64,000 nt of DNA from assembly GCF_037975245.1 (NCBI RefSeq), contig NC_092567.1, forward strand, positions 16,235,876 through 16,299,875. The letters are read 5' to 3'. The notes beneath the pieces were generated by a model that saw nothing but the letters and a program-made list of their open reading frames with translations, was not told the origin of the DNA and searched no databases. This document shows, piece by piece, positions 50,601-62,600 of this stretch; position 1 is the stretch's first letter, and each line of letters begins with the position of its first letter. The translations under genes and the position numbers were made by a program. The stretch is from Apostichopus japonicus (Eukaryota; Echinodermata; Holothuroidea; Aspidochirotida; Stichopodidae).

Positions 50601-53600
50601 ATTAAATTCCACCTTTATGATTATTATGATTATTTTTTGAGTCGAAATTGCATGTTTTCACTCAAGGCTCCAATATTCTTATCCAAAAAAATGTTATTTC
50701 GGCTTTGCTATACGTAGTCAAATGAACACCCAACACCCATCAGTACACCCTTCACCCACCCCACACGCACCTCTCTGTCTCTCGCTGATACTCTTCATAC
50801 ACCATTTTTGGTTCACGTGAACTACTTGTCAACAACTTTACAAATCGGAACCAAAGAACCTGATAAGGGACAAATTATTGAGGGTTTTGTTTTTTGAAAT
50901 TTTCTCTGAAATGTGGAAAATTTTACGTAAACTTCAACAAGTTTCATATTATTTAAAAGGAAGATATTTCATCATCTTCAGTGTGATATTCTATCATCCA
51001 AGTTACAAAAGTGATAAAGATGCATAATCCTACTTGGCGTAAACGTAAATATGAAAATAATAAAAAATGCAATCACTTACCGTCAACTCAATTGAACAAT
51101 TTGTTGATGTGGTCATTGCTTCATGCAAAGAAATGATAATCCTTCTGTTTGGTCGAAAATTAACAACGATTTGGCATTTATTAGGTCTGTTTTGGAAAGA
51201 CTGAATATTTGACAGAAGTAACCAGGAATTTTCATCTCTCACTGTAGCAGTACAAACTGAAAGGGAAACAACACAATATGTCGCAATTATTGTTTATTCT
51301 AATTTGTTTGAAAGGGAATTTTTAACGAATAGCTTTATTCTTACGCTCATTAAAAATAATATAATTAAGTCACTCTTTAATATAAATGATATATATATAT
51401 ATATATCATATAATATATAATATCATATATCAGCTTATTTGTTTCATTAGTAAATTCCATATTTTCGAACAAACAAGCATGTTAATGTTTTTACCAACCT
51501 CTAGGTCTGGAACGATCGATAGATTTCCAGGTTAACGTGAATGGTGGCAGCCCTTGTTTATAGGTCAACAGATGAAGAAAAACCGCGTTAGAGTCAGAGG
51601 TCCAGGCAAATATGTTTTCAATTTGACAAATTTCAGTCGTCTGGTACGAGCCTAGATCTACAAACTGAAGAGAGAAAGAGATAGAAGTTGTTAAACATAT
51701 TGACATGTTAACGTTAGGAAGAATCTTTACATGAGATAACTGGGATCCCAATTTACCGGGCTTTACGTAATCTTCTTAAGTCGGCATTAAACTAAAACGA
51801 CTAAACACGACTCGAGCTTAGTCGTATATATATAGTATGACAACTAATCTCGCACCCTGAATAATTAATGAGGGCATAAAGTCTGTTTCTGTTCAACGAC
51901 AGTTGCCCCGTTAGTTCGCATTCCTTGAAACTATTCAGGGAAATGTGAGAGTTACGATAACATCTTCTACTTCTATTCGCAAACCGTCGCGCATTGATAG
52001 TTGGGGAAACACTACATGTTGAGCTTCTCCGAATCAATCTGTCAAAAAATGAATAATTCTAAAGTCTAAAGTACTATTACTGAATTATATTTTCCAAGTT
52101 TTTGTTCAGTCGGGCAGTGTGGGGTCCACTCAGTTTATACTGCATCTGTCACATCACATACCACATATGTCACATCACATACCACATATGTCACATAATA
52201 TTACATACCACATTTGTCACACAACACCACATACCACATGCGGCACATCACATACCATATGTCACATAATACCACATATGTCACATCACGCATGTAACAT
52301 CACATAATTGCATCTGTCACATCACATGTCACATCTGTTACATTACATCACATATCACATCACGTATGTCACATCACATATCACATTTGTCACATCACAT
52401 CATTGGACATATCACATATCTGTCATTTCATATCACTCAAGCAGTCCGTTATGTAAGTTTGTACACATACCACAATTTCTGCAGTATCACAATCTTGTAA
52501 AATAAGATCACTGATCTTAATCTGGAGTCGATATTCAGAGCCAGTTTCGATGATAAATTGACAAAATGCCCTCTCTTGTAATTGATTATGGAAATTAATA
52601 TCTTCCTTGTCAAAAATAAACTCTCCACTTATCTCGTTGAACCGATAGAGGCAATCTGGAAATAGAAATATATTAAAAAAAACAGAGAAACGATTACAAG
52701 TTCATTGTTTTGTTTGCTGGAATGCGAAATTATATTATAAGCATAACATTTGGTTGGTGTGTGTTAAATTTATTTTCAGCTACTATATATTATATATAAA
52801 TTCAGTAAAGTGAAATTTTGCTTTATAACATTAATTTGATAAGCTAATTGAAATAATATAGTTTGAAATCTGAAACTTTGGAACCCCTTCTCCCCCTTCC
52901 CCCCCCCCCCAAAAAAAAACAACATAATGCAAATTGCTTAAATTCAAGTTGCTTCACACATGTATAGCTCACAACGTTACGTCGGTGCTATACCACGTGC
53001 TGTAATTGCTGAAATAAGGAAGAAACAAAAGGAAAAACACTGAAATAGAGGGAGCGATAACAAAGATTTGTCAAATCAAGATAAATGCTTGTCAGTATTT
53101 ACCTCCTGTGTATCTGTCCGGGATAACTTCATAACCAAGACTGAAACCTTTCTTCTGTTCTTCTTTATCGGTTTCAAAAGTGACAAGTACTTCATTGGCA
53201 TCAGAGAGCCACACAAACTGTTGGTCTCCACAGATAATTAAACTCTTGCCTGAAACCTGGTCTTCAACCTGTCATTCAGAGTAAACAAAATTCCCTATCG
53301 ATCTTGTGTTTGTTTCCAATCTTTACATTAAACTCAATTAATGAAATAAATCATATTGATAAATATCATAATTATATATCAAGATTGTGGTTATGTCCTC
53401 CAGGCTATGAGAATTTAACCAAAGTCGAATAACTTTCAAAAACATATGAAGAGGCCGGGTGTGGTCTACATGATAAGACGATCGTTACAAACATGATACC
53501 TATCAACTCCCATCATCTCCCCACCCCCCCCCCCCTCTCCTACCATCCGCCCATCAACTCTCCTAGCGTAGCTAAAACTAGTAGGAACTGATAAATTACT

Positions 53601-56600
53601 GCATTGTAATTGTTAAATTTAGTCTTAATTATGACATCAATTCCTCCCCTCATTTGCAATTGATCGGTATTCCTGAGATATGAAACTTTACTTTTACAGA
53701 GTTGTTCATGCAGTTGCCTTTGTCTTAATTTGCCCCGCAATCATACCACCCCGACCCAACCGCTCAGCACCCACCGCTCCACGCCCACCGCTCCACACCC
53801 ACCGCTCCACACCCACCGCTCTATACCCACCGCTCCACGCCCACCGTTCATCGCCCTCACCCGGCCTCCTCAGATTAGAAGCTTACCCTGACAAAGTCTT
53901 TCATGCAATTGGTACTGTCTTGTAGAATAAATTCGTTGAATACCAATGAGATAATATCCCCCGGATTAGCGTGGATTAACCATTGATGTCGAACCATTGC
54001 CGGATAATCCAACGGGTAACCGATAGATTGCAAGGTACCCGTATCGTTTTTCAGTTCTAGAAAAGTGCCTGCATGTAGAATAATTCAATTCAGTTCAATT
54101 CATTTCATTTCACTTGACAATTACAAAAAGCTCCAAGTGGACCAAGTAAATGTACATAAAAAATAGAACAAGCATTTATGAGAGACAAATTTTAACTAGG
54201 AATTGTTAAGAAGTTTAACACCGAAATCTGATTTAATTGTGATCATCCCCTTAGGAAACGTTAAATATATTATTTGCTAGTCTACTTTACTCCCATTTCT
54301 TCCCTATACTAGTCTCCTTTGATTATTATGTTGCTAAGTTGCAGAAGTCGTGCTTCGTGCACCTCGATAAGGACCCCCACTCCACACCCACCGACCCCCA
54401 CTCCACACCCACCGACCCTGTCACTAGTTGGCGCATGTACGTAAGCATTTCATACCGTTATATCTTGATATTGCTGTGAAGCTAGCACGGAATGCCTGTT
54501 CATCCAAAGAAAGAGACATATTAAAGGAGACCTCTACTGTGTTACTATCGGATGTCCACGCGAAGGAATCTGCCAGATTACAAACCAACTCTTCTCGATT
54601 CGAAGTTAAATCATGAAACTGGAAAAAAAGTGGGAAAAGTAAAGCAAATCATTATTGTTCCGTTTTCATTAATAATCTTTTGTAAGTACCATATTTTTTT
54701 TCAATTAGTTTTTGAAAAATACGGAAGAACTTGGTAAGGCTACATATGTCATCTTGTTATAGCAAACACATCACACGTTGGCACAAGCTGTGGCAGTCGC
54801 TACTGAGTGTTTTATCTAAACGTGTAATCAACTAGGTCTGAAAATGAAGTTGAAATTTAATTTATTTATGGAAAAAACTTCCTAGTAATTGGAACACTGC
54901 AGGTATCACCTTTTCACGTTCTTATAGGATACACGACACAAGTCGAGGATTCTCGGAAAGTGGGTCATAGTGGGCATCTACAAACAGTACCCACACTGTG
55001 CACGTTCAGTAAATACGATATCGTATGAGTATCTTATAAGTCAACTAAGGGACGAATGTAATCAAGTACACGGTGTCCACAGGAGTGTTTGCTATACTAT
55101 TTCAGTTGACCTATCCTGAACTGTGCGACTCGCACATGCGCACGTGGAATTGCAATGTATCTTAGTGCTCTGATTTTATTTTGAATCTCGTACGTTTTCA
55201 ATGAGAATATTATTTCAAGAGAATCATGGGATAACGATAGACGAACTCTAGTATATTAATGTGAATCTTATGCAAATTTGATATATCCTTCCAGTACCTT
55301 TACACTGTCGTTACATCCACTGCCCTCTAATCTGTTTGTTAATTCTCCTTCGTCACTTTTCTCAACGGAAACGATATGTTTCAATCTGAGCAAAATCTTG
55401 TCGTCATGTTCAACTTGAATTATTACAATTGAATTTCGACTGGTGGGCTGCTTTCCAGTATATGACGTCACTGATGATGTAAGAGAGGTGAAGTCGCCTT
55501 TTTGTTGTTTTAGGAATTGATGATTATCGCTTGCCGGTGGCCTTGCTTGTATCACGTGACTGAAGCTGGCAGAAACCTGTCCGGGCTCAAATGATCCCTT
55601 GAAGCTTAGTAGCATTTCATTTCCAAATGACAATAGCGAGAAATTACTCGATGATGAACAAATATGCGTCACCTCATTGGAGTGAAAATCTGTTATCTGA
55701 ATGAAAGAAGAAAAGAAGAAATTAGACAGGGAAGAGTAATTTAAACGAGATTCAGATAGAAAAAAGTAATCAAAATCGACGCAAATGAAGTTAAAATTTG
55801 TATAGTGTTAGCTCAGGGGGTTAGCTCAGCAGAGTGTTAGCTCAGTGTTTAACGCCGGTGCCTTCCAATCTTAAGGTTCCCGGTTCGAGTCACTCCAAGA
55901 TTAATGTCACTCCAGTTACTCCAGTTACAGAGTTGTTGACAATTGAACATTCGTAATCATGGACGTTAAATACGAATGTAAGAGACTGACTTCAGTCAGC
56001 TTGCGGCTTTGATAAGCCAATTAGGCTTCTTCGCGAGTTCCTGCTTGCAGGAGGATCTAAAAAATACATACATACATACATACAATACATACAGTTTAGA
56101 GCTATAGGTGCACTTCAACCCGCCATATTCAGTACGTGTCACTAGGTGACGACCCATAGGGTTGCAGCTACAAACCGGGGACACACACTAACTATAGGTT
56201 ATAAATTGTCCTTGCAGAGCCACATTTATACACCTGAGTGAAGAGAAGCAATGAAGAAGAAGTGCCTTGTTCATTGAGGGGATGACAATACGTGAATGGC
56301 TAGCCAGAACTCGAATCTATAATCCTTTCAACGCAAGTCCATTACCTTTTCCTTTTGGAAAGCACAATATCCGCTTTAAGCATCTATTGTCATATTAATG
56401 CAATCCGGGAGTTTTTTTTATGATGCAACAAACCAGTCGATTCACACAGAGAATACTAATGTAAATCTGTAAATCTAACTACTGTAAGTTTTTGCCACAG
56501 TAGAAACTTGATCGTGCTAACAAATCTGATAAATCGGTAGCATGTGCTATTATGATTACAGTAAGAACTGAGGGTACGTGTAATTCCAACAAATCCCAAC

Positions 56601-59600
56601 AACTTAGTTTGTTGGAATTACACATATCCTCAGTTCTTACTGTAATCATAATAGCACATGCTACCGATTTATATCACGATCCAGTTTTTACTGTGGTACA
56701 AAAATTTAAAATTTAAAGTAGTAACTGTGTTCTCTGTGCATGTGTATCGGGTGAACAAACAGAGAGATAGAGAAAATGTTAGCAGTTTAAGCGCAATTTT
56801 ACATCACTCCTTAACTTACCTGTCTACTTAATATACGCATCTCCGATCTATCCTAGCTTAAGATAACTAGTAACATTCTTGCATTGCGCCCCCAATTATA
56901 AGGAAAAGCTTATACGCTGCCAATCGAAAGGAGGTTCATCAGTTGTAATTGTATACGGTACCTTTAACGAATTCATTCGGCAATCAGTCGTTGAAAAATT
57001 CACAAATCGAAAACGAATTAACACTCTTTCCTTTGGTGAGGCGTGGAATAACAGGTGACAGTCACGTGATGTTCGGAGACAATCCTCTGGAAGGGAATGC
57101 TCTCCCTGTCTGTCAGTAACGAACCTCAAGCTACCTTCATTTTCTAAGAGTTTAAAGATATTTTGTTATGTCGTTTTTAAAACATTTATGATTATTCCAA
57201 CTATTTAATTCATAAATATTCTATTTTCATTTTGGCTCATCAAGCTAAAATATATTGAAAACATACTGAAGACAAAAAGACTTTAGGTCTACAGTCTAGG
57301 AGTTGTTCTGAATTACCAATTGGTTTGTGACAGGTTGTTACATTTGCTTCACAATAAACTTAACATATCTTGTATTGTATTCAATGACAGTTGTCCGGAT
57401 AGCGAGATTTTGAGATTGGGGATGGGTACGAGTGGTGGGGGGTACATAACACATTTAGTAAGTTTAATATAAGTTTCATTATTAGTGCTTTGTTTACTGT
57501 AAATAATGGAAGACATTAGAAAAGTTCATTAACTTAATTAAGTAGTCCGCATTTACAGCGGTATTTAATCGAAACCTTAATTTTGTTTTCGTATCCGTAT
57601 ATCATTGACACGAAATAAGGCACAAGGATAAACAAAAACACAAATGCAAAATGAAAATGTCTCTTAAAATATATTTGGCTATTAGTTGACTAATTTGCAG
57701 CCATTTTGTTTTTCGTAAAAAGTTAGAGGAATATTAATCAAGAAATTATATTCCTACCTGATCAAATACATAACGCTTTTGCAAAATGAAATCATCATAA
57801 AGTCGTCTGTAAAATGTACGACTTCCAATGCATGTATTCAAATTATTTATAAATTATCTATCTATGAATATTTAGTATTTAAATAAGTAAATATACACGG
57901 CACTCACCATCCAGCTGTCGGATTTTGTACTCAGCGGAGAATCGGATATTCTGTTTCTGTTGTCTTTCGGTTACCCGAAGATGCAGTTCGTTTCGTTTAC
58001 TCGTCCATGAGAATCCCGGCTGACTGGTAACGAATGTATCGACAGCTGGGAATACATTCAATGCGGTGGGATCAAGAATCTATATCGAAATAACGGTACA
58101 AGAACTTAACAAACTTACATGCTGGATGTCGAAGAAGTATATCCTTATCATTTAGCAGCTAAAATAATCATTATACGTCTAACGGTTGCCTCTACATAGT
58201 ATGGATTAAAGAGGAATGGAAATAAACTTTAAATTGTCAACATTTAAGAGAATTGGAACGACTTAACATATTGTCACCAAGTTCTTAGTATAATATTAGT
58301 AGCCTAGTCAGAGACCTAGTTCTAATAAAGCAACGTTATTAGGTCTGGCCAGAGAGAGATTGTGAAGATGATCGAAGGTCTGTGATACCAAGTGTAGTAT
58401 TATGCGTGACCATAGGCTAGGTTTTGCCCACTTATGACTGTTGTCACTCGTCTGCTAGTCGCATCGATTATCAGTTGTTCTTCGAGCAAGGAGAGCTTGG
58501 TTGATGCTGAATATACATTACAGTGTGTTCTCTGATTGGCTTGTTTAAATCAAGAGGCATGAAGTATCAGAATACATGAATGAAATATGTCTTCAACGTA
58601 TAAATTTGTCGATATTTCTATCATTAATTAATAAAATAAATCATAAATTAATAAAAAAATAATCATAAATTAATGAAATATTTTTGGTAAAATTATCTTG
58701 GTTTAAACATTTTTCATGGTTCGTTAGATAAGCAGCTCCAACGAAGTTCCATTTTGTTTTACATGAACAGTTTTATGTATGTCCTTTTTCGAAACGCACG
58801 GAATCACTTTAACAATAGTATATAAGAATATGGAGTGCACGATTCAAAGTCAAGTGTATGGGCTGGTCAAAGGTCATTTGAGCCACAATGTGTACATATC
58901 TAGCAAGTTGAACAAACCTATGTTATTTTAACCTATGTTGCCACTTTACCTATGTTATTGCACTTGGCATTACTTAAAACACCAATTGCCATATCATAAA
59001 TCACCACCGTGTCACTGCTGCCACATTAATTTTGCGCCATTAAAAATTCCCATGGATTAACACTATCTGTATAATTGTCGCTATTCTGTTTTGACTTTAA
59101 ATGGTGTGAAGACTCGCGCAAAAAGAAACGTATAATGCCGGTAATCTGACCTAGTTTCGAATGAGGTGTAACATAAGTGTTAAACACCACCATCGACCAC
59201 AGAAAATACACACACAGCTTGCTACCGTCGGTAATTAGACACTAGTGTACAGTCGGTATATATACAGCTGCGGTCAATACCCACAGCACAGTGTACAAAC
59301 GATACAGCGATGGACATCTCAAGTCCAGCTAAAGATATCAAGGTATCACGTTTCATTACTGTCTGCATTTTGTAGCGGCACGAACAAAACTCACTTGCAA
59401 GCAACAGAAAGTTAACTTTTTCAGATGGCCGCACGCGGTTTGGGGCGAGTCTTCAATACCTTTAACTTTACCTGTATCATTCCTCTTGAATTGACGTCGC
59501 TGATTGGCTGTTCAATCAACAAATCATCAAAATTAACCGTGACGTAGGTGCCTGGAGTACCGTGTATAATGTACAAGCATTCCCGTGGATAAGTCCAATC

Positions 59601-62600
59601 CGAATCCGAGTTTGTATTTGGATAAGTTATGTGACCAGCCGACGTATCAAGGAAAAGGTTACACCCTCCTGCATAATTACAAAAAACAGTAAATAAAATC
59701 TGATTTAATATGGAATCTTCACTTGCATGTTTTTTTTTCAATTTAAACATATAAGCCTAACTCCTATTTCGGTTGAACTTTAACCGAAGAAACTGCTGAA
59801 GATAAATATAATCATGGAATTGTCTCAAAACAAATGAATTGCATTTACTTTGCGTGCACCAGCCCCTCTCACATAAAATATTACCTTGTCGATATGATCA
59901 TTTGACGAAAATAGGCAGAACTGCCTCTTTGATCCTGTGATTGCTTGAGGAATAGATGCCCACTGCTCATTTAATTTACCTCTGAAATCATTCTACCTTA
60001 TTTGAAGTTCAAATCAACAGTTCTTGCAGAGGTATTTTAACTATACGGTTCCATCGGTATGTTAGGATGTGTATAGGCCTTCACGGAAGCCATCTTCTAT
60101 GACTGTATAGTATGCAAAACGGATTAATTGAACTCTCTCATACAACATTACATCCATTATGCTTTATAAGATCATGTTTATTCAAAGCCTTTCCTTCCAT
60201 TACCTAATTGGTCAGTATGTCTACTTGGTAGAGGGAGTTTTTTGTACTTCAGGTAGAATCTTACACCGTTTTCAGTGGTCAAGAGATGTAGCTGTATCTC
60301 GTTACTGCTGGATGTCCACACAAACGGCGACAGCCTACCACAGATTGTCTCCACTCTTTGAGATGTGACGTCAGTAAGCTGTGTGAAAGATATATAATAA
60401 TAATGTGCAACTTATATAGTGCAATATGCAAAGGCTCAAAACGCTTTACAAAACATAATACATAAGAACAAAGTCGTAAATACAAAAATACAAAACCAAT
60501 ACAACTAACAAAGATAAAATTACACAATGTAAAGTAGAGGAAATGTTAAAAATACAGTGTAAAACTACATCAAATATGTGAAAAACTACTAAAATAACTA
60601 TAACTAATTTACAGAATCAATAAGAGCATAAAACACATAGCAATTATGTTGCACAAATATTGCAATGGAATTTATTTATGCAAAATGGTGACACTAAAAC
60701 AGCCATAAAATGAAAGATATATTTATGTGTCATAGAAATGCAGCCGGAAAAGGTGGGTTTTGAGTTTGGATTTGAAAATTCCCAAAGAAGGTGCATGGCG
60801 AATGTTAAACCGTATGTTAAACCGTATGTTAAACCGTATATAAGTTACGACGGTTTTTGGATTAAAATACTCCTACACGGATTAAAAATAATCCGAGTTT
60901 CCAAAACTTCTGCTAAGCCAGCAGAATTTAGTAAGTCACATTGAAATCACTTCCATGTCGACACTCTTCTTTATTAAATAGTTTCGATTCCTGCTACTCC
61001 TTGTCACTTTCCGTGATCATGCACTGAAGAAGAGCTAGTTTTGTTCTAAAGCTCTGCAAAAACCAAACATTGGCTGTTTTACTTCCAATCAATTACTTAA
61101 TTTTATGTTTGTATCTCACTCGAGGTCCAGCCTTTCTCTAAATGCAGCATAGTTGTTTAACAGTTTTTTTCCGCGTTTATGGCTCCCGATATAGCACTTG
61201 CCCACATGACGTCACACACCAAACAGCCTTAGCTCTACAAACGATGCTTTTAGTCAAAAGTATAGGTAGATGTCAAAACTGGATATCCATAATAAGGAAA
61301 TTAAATAGGACAACTTTGGTACGGTTGGATGGAAATAAAAAATGGAAACTACTAGGAAAAGGTACTGTCATCTCTCATCAAATCTCTTTTAAAAAGATAA
61401 AACAAGGAGCATCTAGAATTGTATTACAACATGTAATGCTATGGATAGGATGACAAACACTTTGAAACTACCTGCTATTTGGAGGTCTGCAAAAGATATT
61501 GCTTATGCATAAGTCTAATAGCACAACGTGGTTTCTGTTCATACAATATATATTTTTTGGGGTAGGTTTTTATTTATTTATATCTACATACTTGTAAATA
61601 TTGATGCTGACACGGATCATGTCCACCTAAGTCAAAGATGATGAATTCTAATATGAAATAATATCCAGGGTCTGCTTGTAAGAGGTGCCTACAGTCTTGG
61701 CCGGTAGGTTGAGAGGCAGGAAACCCAAGACTGGTGCTGAACGAATCCTCATCTAAGTCAAAGCAATCTGTTCAGATTTAAACAAACAAAAAACTCTTGT
61801 AAATGTAACACGGTAAAACGATAAAGAACTTGTTGCGTAACATAAACCGATACTAGATGATGTTTTGTTGTTTTGGTCGTAGAAATGTATATTTGAAAAT
61901 TACTGAAGATTGAAGATTCTTGAAATTATTTTGAAATGTGTCCGAAATGTATTACGGCGACCGTCATTTCAGTGTGGCAGCTGCAAAACTGTGGATCTCC
62001 ATACCGCAAACATGAGAGTCACCAAATATTTAACTAATTTCGTTGTAAAATTGATTATCGTCATCGTCAGCCTCAGCTGTCAGCCTCAGCTTTGGGTTAC
62101 TGACCTACGCTAGAGGGGTTTGTAGTATGAAGCAAAAGGCCTATTCAGATAACACTGGTCCTTACTTTATTTATGAAGTTTGTATAATTAACCACATACA
62201 TGCCGGTCTCATGGTCATATTGCTGCAGTGATATTTACATAAATCTTGACCGTTTAAGACAACTAGGAAAGGCGCCAATTAAACGTACCAACCACAGGGG
62301 ATCATGTGACGCGCTCCCAGTATCACTTAACGCTTATCATATACGACCCATATGTGCAGTGTATTGACAACCAATGTCATGGTCGAAGAGCTATCACAGT
62401 ACCGATGACATTAAGCGAACAGCGAGCTTTATTACATATAAAATTATCTATTTTGTGAGTTCTTAACTTACCGTTTCTCTCAAAGCGAGGCATGGTCGAG
62501 TAGCTAGCCTGGTAACCAAGGTTTGTTGAATATTCATTAGATGTAAATGTGACGAGAACCTCGTTAGTGTCGGAAGTCCATGTAAAAGGGGAAAACGTAC

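Noticed and set aside
55268-55672. Stand-alone 134-codon gene
   Set aside because: Its ends match a splice acceptor and donor in the phases required by neighbouring CUB exons, so it is an internal exon.
61142-61453. 103-codon plus-strand frame
   Set aside because: Antisense within a CUB intron, no domain recognised, no second supporting feature.
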